Positions 58,904 to 64,000 of a DNA stretch of 64,000 bases are shown piece after piece. The first letter of the stretch is position 1, and every line of letters begins with the position of its first letter. The translations under genes and the position numbers were made by a program. The notes beneath the pieces are model-generated. The model was not told the origin of the DNA and did no database searches. It worked only from the letters and a program-made list of their open reading frames with translations. The stretch comes from Butyrivibrio sp. NC2002 (GTDB taxonomy: Bacteria; Bacillota; Clostridia; Lachnospirales; Lachnospiraceae): assembly GCF_000702265.1 (NCBI RefSeq), contig NZ_KL370882.1, positions 62,001 through 126,000 of the forward strand, in the 5' to 3' direction.

Positions 58904-61609
58904 TTATTTCTTCTTTATAATGAAAGCACACACGCCTGCAAGGATCACAGCACCTGCCGCAATGCAGAGAGCCAGACCTTTTTTACTGATGTTTCCTGTT
59001 ACAGCACTTCCATCTGCCTTTACCAGAATAGCTGATGATACCGGTGAAAGCTTAATTGTTCCTGATACTGTTTTTGATGAGTTATCACTATCAATGCATA
59101 TCTTCCAGTTTCCTTCAGGAAGATTTACTGTAGTTTCTTCCATGTTTGGATTATAGGCAAGGAAGATTCCTTCAGCACTTTCTGCTTCGACTCCTCTGTC
59201 AGAGTTATCAAGGTGAAATGCTATTACATTAGCATCGAGTCCGTCTATGGGTGTTACTCTCTTTGTCACTTCATCTTCAGAATTAAGCCTTAAAAGACCA
59301 TGCTCTTTTCTGAATGCGATGAGCTTCTTATAATACTCAAGATTTGCCTGATACTTAGGATCATCAAGGGTCTCCCATTTGATGCAGTTTATCTCATCTC
59401 CTGAGCTGAAGCTGTTTGAGTCATAGCTTCCGTCTTCTTTTACTTTGGTCCTAAGGATCTCTTCACCTGCCTGCATGAAAGGAATTCCCTCTGCCATAAG
59501 GTAATAAGAAGCTGCAAGATTGCTCATCTTAATTCTGGTATCTTCGTCCAGATCCTGTCTAGCTGTAGCTATTCTGTCAAACAGAGTGTTATTGTCATGG
59601 CAGGATGCATACTGAACAATCTGGGTGGGGTCCTTGCTCCAGCTCTCCTTAGCCATAAAGGATGCCTGCAGCTGTCTCTCTTTTCCCTTTGAACCTGACA
59701 CCCAGCCGGTTTCAGCTGTATTAAATACGCTGCCCTTTAGACCGTCTCTGATATTGTCATTAAAATATGCAAATCCCGGTGTCTTTGCTGATGACTGCTG
59801 AGTTGCAAGTGTCACATTTTCCTTGGTCAGGTCTGTGTTCATGCTCCAGCCCTCACCGTAGAAAATAACGTCCGGGTGATTCTTGTGTACTTCAGTAACT
59901 ATCTCGTTAATAGTGTCCACATCAAGAAGTCCCACAAGGTCAAATCTGAATCCGTCAATATGATACTCATCTGCCCAGTAGCAAACAGAGTCCACAATAT
60001 ATTTTCTTACCATCGAGCGCTCTGAAGCGGTATCATTGCCGCATCCTGAACCGTTTGAATATGTTCCGTCAGCATTGATCCTTGAAAAATAACCGGGAAC
60101 CAGTCTGTTTATACAGAAATCCTTGCCGCTGTAAACATGGTTGTATACAACGTCCATTACAACTGAGAGTCCATTGTCGTGGAAAGCTTTTACCATCTGC
60201 TTTGCCTCGGATACTCTGACCTGTCCGTTATAAGGATCTGTAGAATATGACCCTTCGGGAACGTTGTAGTTTACAGGATCGTAGCCCCAGTTAAACTGCT
60301 CAGAAGTAGGTGAGTTCTCATCAACAGAGCCAAAATCATAGAATGGAAGAAGATGAACGTGAGTAACACCCAAATCCTTGATGTAATCCATTCCCGTAGC
60401 ATTTCCGCCCTCTGTCTTAGTGCCTGTATGAGTAAAAGCGGTATATTTTCCGGCATCAGCTATATTACCTGCTTCCGATACAGAAAAATCTCTTACGTGA
60501 AGCTCATATATAACAGCATCATTGACCGGCTCATTTGCATGAGGATTAGCATCATTATCCCATCCTTCGGGATCAGTAGAGAGCAGATCGATAACCATTG
60601 CTCTCTTGCCGTTTACGCCGGTAGTTCTCGCATAAGGATCGCAGGCCTCAATGTTTAAACCATCTATTATGGCAGTATATGTGTAGTAAGTTCCTGCCAT
60701 ATCTCCATCAACAGTAGCTACCCAGGTGCCATTTTCATCTGCTGTCATCGGAATCTTCTCGATCAGGTCGTCTTCCCAGTCCTTACCTGATTCATAGAGA
60801 TTTAAATTTACCTCTTCTGCAGTGGGTGCCCACACACGAAAAGTTGTCTTTTCCTTGGTATAGGTAGCTCCGAGGTCATCTCCTGTGTAAGTATATTTAT
60901 CTTCAAATTCATCTGTTGAATAAATGATCGGCATATTTATTGCGTATTCCTGATCCTCAAAGCCAAGTCTGTAATTTCTGAAAGGATCAAGCTCCTCTTT
61001 AATAGTAAGATCGTAGTAATATTCCGTATCGGATGCTTTCTCTGATAGTGTTACCTCTGTAACTTCCACGTCGCCTTTTCTTCCTGTCACATAGAAGGAT
61101 TTTTCCTGCTCTGCGTCAAGCTCTCCGGTAAACAGAACCGTAACTGTATTTGCCCCGTCATAGGCAGCATTTTTCAACTTTGTACCTGTCACAACATCAT
61201 CTCCATATTCTTTTTCTTCACCTTCTACGCCAGATTCCACGTAGACATCCACGGTTCCCGAAATTACTTCCGATACATCAATGAACTGGTCCATATCAAC
61301 ATCCTTGGTCCAATCCTCTGTACGTATGATGTATCCGATTTTGGTAACTCCGGCAGGTACCGGAATCGTGGCAACCATCTCTCCGTCATCTTCTTCGAAT
61401 GGATATCCTGCTCCTTCCCCGCCATCAGACCAGCTCCACACATCCCATGGCGCATAGTCACCATCTTCTCTGTGATAGTGAAGTCTTATCGTTACCCCCT
61501 CGTCAGCCCTTACTATCTGCACCCCTAAGTCAGATAAGAACATCGTAAGGACCAGAACCACTGACATGAAAAATGTCAGGATCCGTTTAAACTTTTCCCC
61601 TTGTTTCAC
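58904..61609 (-). CDS. Type I pullulanase (GH13_14), secreted and cell-anchored
   Basis: The 901-residue enzyme cuts alpha-1,6 links in pullulan and starch branches. It has a signal peptide (about 1-36), a CBM41/PUD-like starch-binding domain (about 39-120, TIRLHYHREDGDYAPWDVW), a CBM48-like domain, and the GH13 barrel. The YNWGYDP-like signature reads FNWGYDPVNYNVPEGSYSTD. Catalytic residues are D557 (GFRFD), E586 (YGEGW) and D672 (CHDNNT). A C-terminal membrane segment with a KKK tail anchors it to the cell. GTG 61609 has GGAGG about 8 bp upstream. A LacI-type operator lies 31 bp before the start. Confidence 0.93.
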   Translation of the reverse strand: MKQGEKFKRILTFFMSVVLVLTMFLSDLGVQIVRADEGVTIRLHYHREDGDYAPWDVWSWSDGGEGAGYPFEEDDGEMVATIPVPAGVTKIGYIIRTEDWTKDVDMDQFIDVSEVISGTVDVYVESGVEGEEKEYGDDVVTGTKLKNAAYDGANTVTVLFTGELDAEQEKSFYVTGRKGDVEVTEVTLSEKASDTEYYYDLTIKEELDPFRNYRLGFEDQEYAINMPIIYSTDEFEDKYTYTGDDLGATYTKEKTTFRVWAPTAEEVNLNLYESGKDWEDDLIEKIPMTADENGTWVATVDGDMAGTYYTYTAIIDGLNIEACDPYARTTGVNGKRAMVIDLLSTDPEGWDNDANPHANEPVNDAVIYELHVRDFSVSEAGNIADAGKYTAFTHTGTKTEGGNATGMDYIKDLGVTHVHLLPFYDFGSVDENSPTSEQFNWGYDPVNYNVPEGSYSTDPYNGQVRVSEAKQMVKAFHDNGLSVVMDVVYNHVYSGKDFCINRLVPGYFSRINADGTYSNGSGCGNDTASERSMVRKYIVDSVCYWADEYHIDGFRFDLVGLLDVDTINEIVTEVHKNHPDVIFYGEGWSMNTDLTKENVTLATQQSSAKTPGFAYFNDNIRDGLKGSVFNTAETGWVSGSKGKERQLQASFMAKESWSKDPTQIVQYASCHDNNTLFDRIATARQDLDEDTRIKMSNLAASYYLMAEGIPFMQAGEEILRTKVKEDGSYDSNSFSSGDEINCIKWETLDDPKYQANLEYYKKLIAFRKEHGLLRLNSEDEVTKRVTPIDGLDANVIAFHLDNSDRGVEAESAEGIFLAYNPNMEETTVNLPEGNWKICIDSDNSSKTVSGTIKLSPVSSAILVKADGSAVTGNISKKGLALCIAAGAVILAGVCAFIIKKK

Positions 61610-61639
61610 TCTATAACCTCCCTTGCAAAAATACTAGTT

Positions 61640-61653
61640 GGAAAACGTTTTCC
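61640..61653. promoter_or_regulatory. LacI-family (MalR/CcpA-like) operator
   Basis: GGAAAACGTTTTCC is a perfect 14-bp palindrome with the central CG of LacI-family sites. Malto-oligosaccharide regulators use sites of this kind. Its position before the pullulanase start fits starch-linked control. The regulator gene is not in the window. Confidence 0.7.
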
Positions 61654-61695
61654 CATACGAGTTTATCACACCTTCAGGTTCTAGTAAATATGTAA

Positions 61696-61731
61696 AAAGC
61701 ACATCTCCAACAAACGTCGAAAATGTGCTTT
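61696..61731 (-). terminator. Terminator downstream of the HAD-phosphatase gene
   Basis: AAAGCACAT (61696-61704) pairs with ATGTGCTTT (61723-61731). On the minus strand the stem is followed by TTTTTACATATTT. It lies 15 bp after the stop of the HAD gene. Confidence 0.75.
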
Positions 61732-61745
61732 CTATTTATTGCTGA

Positions 61746-62900
61746 TCAGGCTGCATCATCAAGTGCCTCAAGTCTGTCCTTTATATCTTCATACTCACGG
61801 TCATAGACATCAAGACCAAATGAAGGATTCTTAATAACTCCGTCGCCATAGATTGTTGTCCAGTCATCCTTCATGGAAATCGGGATCCAACCCTCTTCCT
61901 CACAAAGAGACTTCATCTTATCTGCCTTCTCTATATTGCCGTACTCGCGATCCAGATCATCGCAGCAAAGCATAAATGCCAGACTTCTGTACGGATTATC
62001 TGTAATAACGTAATTAGCCATACTGGAGTCACCGGTGCTGTTTCCAAATGAAAGAACAGGCTGAGCACCTATCTCCTGCGCAATTACAGCAACCTTATTC
62101 ATCTTCAGGTTCTTGGTAATGAACTGACCGCTCAGGATCAATTTATCATCATGTGTAAACTGATATGACAGGCCATCATTGTCGCCCTGGCCGTAAGCAA
62201 CAATTGCTTCATCAGAGCCTATTATCTGGTTAGCGGGAAGCCCGAGTGTATCACTTAGTCCGCCCCTTACGATAAGTCTGTCCGTTCCGCTGACAACATA
62301 CGATGTAAAACCGTTGTCCGCAAGGTAGTCTAGAACTTCCATCATCGGTACGTAAAGAGATTCTGCTCTTGTCATTCCGTCATATCCGGGAGCCTGCTCT
62401 TTGCCGTACTCTGCTACATAATTCTCAAATTCTTCAACTGTCATGCCTGCAAAAGAAGAAGCTATCGCCTGACCGTGCTCAGTATCCATTCCCTCGGGAT
62501 AGTGACCATCCTGAACCCACTGCAGGATCTTGGCTGCACAATCAAGTTCCTTCTCAGAAGGTGTATAATCAGGATCTTCCAGCACTCTGTGAAGCAGAAG
62601 GCTGTGATCAAAATAAATAGGATTGGTCTCACTAAAAAGTGTTCCATCCAGATCAAAAACAGCTATACGTCTCTCAACCGGTATATAATCTGCGCTGTTT
62701 TCATCAGTAATTGCTTCCATAAAAGAAACAAGCTCCTGCTTTGCCCTGGCACTATCTGTCCAATGGCCAAGTTCTCCTGTCGTTTTCGTTGTTGCTGTCT
62801 TCGAAGTGTTAAGCAGATAGACAAGTCCGATCAATGTAAGGACCAGACATATAACAAAAAGTACTACCTGCATCACCTTTCTCGCACTATTATCTTTCAT
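61746..62900 (-). CDS. Membrane-anchored HAD-superfamily phosphatase
   Basis: The 384-residue protein has an N-terminal membrane segment (about 8-29) and a HAD fold: motif I AVFDLDGTLF (the two aspartates), motif II YVVSGTDRL, and motif IV SFGNSTGDSSM. The layout is like phosphoserine-phosphatase-type HAD enzymes; the long inserted region after motif I forms the substrate cap. The substrate is unknown. Since its domain is on the outer side or periphery of the membrane, release of phosphate from external substrates is a possibility. GGAGGG precedes ATG 62900. The gene is monocistronic, ended by a hairpin. Confidence 0.82.
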   Translation of the reverse strand: MKDNSARKVMQVVLFVICLVLTLIGLVYLLNTSKTATTKTTGELGHWTDSARAKQELVSFMEAITDENSADYIPVERRIAVFDLDGTLFSETNPIYFDHSLLLHRVLEDPDYTPSEKELDCAAKILQWVQDGHYPEGMDTEHGQAIASSFAGMTVEEFENYVAEYGKEQAPGYDGMTRAESLYVPMMEVLDYLADNGFTSYVVSGTDRLIVRGGLSDTLGLPANQIIGSDEAIVAYGQGDNDGLSYQFTHDDKLILSGQFITKNLKMNKVAVIAQEIGAQPVLSFGNSTGDSSMANYVITDNPYRSLAFMLCCDDLDREYGNIEKADKMKSLCEEEGWIPISMKDDWTTIYGDGVIKNPSFGLDVYDREYEDIKDRLEALDDAA

Positions 62901-62970
62901 TTTTTCCCTCCGTCATAAGAAAATCATAAAACACTTATATTAAAGCATATCTCACTACAAAATAATACTC

Positions 62971-63720
62971 TCAGCTGTCCAACAAATGTCCAACATGATT
63001 CCTGTATTCATTGGGCGAGCTACCGCTTATCTTCTTAAATACTCTTGAAAAATGTGCAACCTCGGCAAATCCCACCTCTTCTGCTATATCTGCAACTCGA
63101 AGCGAAGAATTCTGAAGCAGTTCTTCCGCCTTTTTTATTCTTATCTTATTAAGAAGCTCTGAGAAATTCTGCCCCGTTTCCTTGTTAAGGAGTTTGCTAA
63201 GGTGCCACTGGCTTACATATACTTTTTCTGCAACATCAGCGAGCATAAGCTTTTCCTTGTAATGCTCTTCCATATAGTTCATTGCATTTTTAACTATAAA
63301 GCCATTGGCATTATCTTCCTCTTTCTCAGGCTCATAAGAGTCGCTTTCGCTCACATTTTTCGCCATGAAGGCAATCGCCTCTTCGATTTCATCCATATTG
63401 GAAGGCTTAAGCAGGAACCTGCTGACGCCCAGATTAAGCGCTGTCTTTGCATACTCAAAATCTCTGAATCCTGTAAGGATCGTGATCTGGAGATTTTTGT
63501 ATTCGGATTTAATAGCTGCGACCATTGTCAGTCCATCCATTTCCGGCATACAGATGTCAAGGAAGATCATATCCGGCTTCTTTTCCTCAATCAGCCTTTT
63601 TCCTTCCTTTCCATTGTTTGCAGTACCTACTACCTCGCATCCAAACTTAGCCCAATTTACACTTCTTGAGAGCCCTTCAACTATAATAGGCTCATCATCA
63701 ATAATCATAACCTTATACAT
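62971..63720 (-). CDS. YesN-type response regulator with AraC-family DNA-binding domain
   Basis: The 249-residue protein has a receiver domain (phosphoacceptor D55 in MIFLDICMPEMDG, K near residue 106 in FLLKPSN) and an AraC double helix-turn-helix (about 150-245, ending FKKISGSSPNEYRNH). Regulators of this type control sugar transporters and polysaccharide genes. Its partner sensor kinase gene ends 74 bp upstream (63795-64000). The neighbouring pullulanase and HAD genes lie downstream on the same strand. AAGGA lies before ATG 63720. Confidence 0.9.
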   Translation of the reverse strand: MYKVMIIDDEPIIVEGLSRSVNWAKFGCEVVGTANNGKEGKRLIEEKKPDMIFLDICMPEMDGLTMVAAIKSEYKNLQITILTGFRDFEYAKTALNLGVSRFLLKPSNMDEIEEAIAFMAKNVSESDSYEPEKEEDNANGFIVKNAMNYMEEHYKEKLMLADVAEKVYVSQWHLSKLLNKETGQNFSELLNKIRIKKAEELLQNSSLRVADIAEEVGFAEVAHFSRVFKKISGSSPNEYRNHVGHLLDS

Positions 63721-63794
63721 ATCCCATATCCTTCTTAAAAACGGTTCCCCCTATACCGTAAACCTTCTAATCCTCTTCTTATATGCTTCGTAAA

Positions 63795-64000
63795 TCATGA
63801 AAGCGGCATTATCATGCGGAACTGCAGCTTATCCTCATCAACAAGGTGCACGCTTAATCCGTATTTTTCACCAAATATCAGCTCGATACGTTTATTTACA
63901 TTATATATTCCGATCGAGGTATGTACCCCCGGAACACTCCTGTTTAGCTGCTCTTCTCCTGAGATGATCCTGCTGATTCTCTCGATATCGCTTTGAGTCA
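63795..64000 (-). CDS. YesM-type sensor histidine kinase, C-terminal end (partial)
   Basis: The frame enters from the right edge and ends at 63795. It encodes the last about 68 residues, including TSIGIYNVNKRIELIFGEKY, which matches the G2-box region of the GHKL ATPase domain in YesM-type kinases (usually GIGLxNVxxRL). The order kinase-regulator on the same strand makes it the partner of the regulator at 62971-63720. The rest of the kinase lies outside the window. Confidence 0.8.
   Translation of the reverse strand, partial: TQSDIERISRIISGEEQLNRSVPGVHTSIGIYNVNKRIELIFGEKYGLSVHLVDEDKLQFRMIMPLS

Overview
The window looks like chromosomal DNA of a gut or rumen Lachnospiraceae bacterium, closest in style to Butyrivibrio or Pseudobutyrivibrio. 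The DNA is AT-rich, most starts have AGGAGG-type ribosome binding sites, and TTG and GTG starts occur. The gene content fits as well: several ABC sugar importers, a GH36 alpha-galactosidase, a secreted and anchored type I pullulanase, CstA, FloA, YesN/YesM-type regulators and c-di-GMP enzymes. The genus is inferred from gene content and style only. No rRNA, tRNA or CRISPR array was seen.

Layout. 1-10.9 kb: end of a fumarate reductase/succinate dehydrogenase pair, a secreted DUF3089 protein, a frameshifted TetR gene before an iron alcohol dehydrogenase, a striking intergenic array of 8-bp motifs, a NUDIX gene, a sensor kinase-NfeD-flotillin-response regulator operon, and a DUF6110/P1B-ATPase metal locus. 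11-30.3 kb: an accessory zone, mostly minus strand, with a tyrosine recombinase, gene fragments, BspA-like repeat proteins, acetyltransferases, a 3'-truncated MATE gene, a type III toxin-antitoxin module (ToxN plus tandem-repeat RNA), lipoproteins, membrane XRE regulators, a broken PemK toxin beside an intact antitoxin, and an AAA/DUF234 ATPase. 30.4-34.8 kb: one EAL and two GGDEF proteins. 35-48.4 kb: an LplABC-like importer behind a MATE-ATPase fusion, then CstA, then an alpha-galactosidase with its MsmEFG-like importer and a divergent AraC regulator. 48.3-55.3 kb: a UvrD-type helicase gene lying exactly between two 111-bp direct repeats that contain a palindromic repeat, an NhaC antiporter whose 3' end runs into that repeat, and a possible peptide locus (double-glycine leader peptide, two tiny ORFs, a lipid-kinase-like protein). 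55.5-64 kb: a propeller protein, an HMA-domain membrane protein, nitroreductase and aldo/keto reductase genes, pullulanase, an HAD phosphatase, and a YesN regulator with the end of its YesM kinase.

How the genes fit together. Sugar use dominates the second half: oligosaccharide import, alpha-galactoside and alpha-glucan cleavage, and AraC, YesN and LacI-type control. The first half and the accessory zone carry signalling and defence. A palindromic REP-like family recurs at five places and has been involved in at least one local duplication.

The strongest leads for something new are: (1) eight copies of TCACGTAG in alternating orientation every 32 bp at 4273-4503; (2) the ToxIN-like module with about three 41-nt RNA repeats; (3) the leader-peptide/kinase-like locus at 52256-55340; (4) the helicase between REP-bearing direct repeats.
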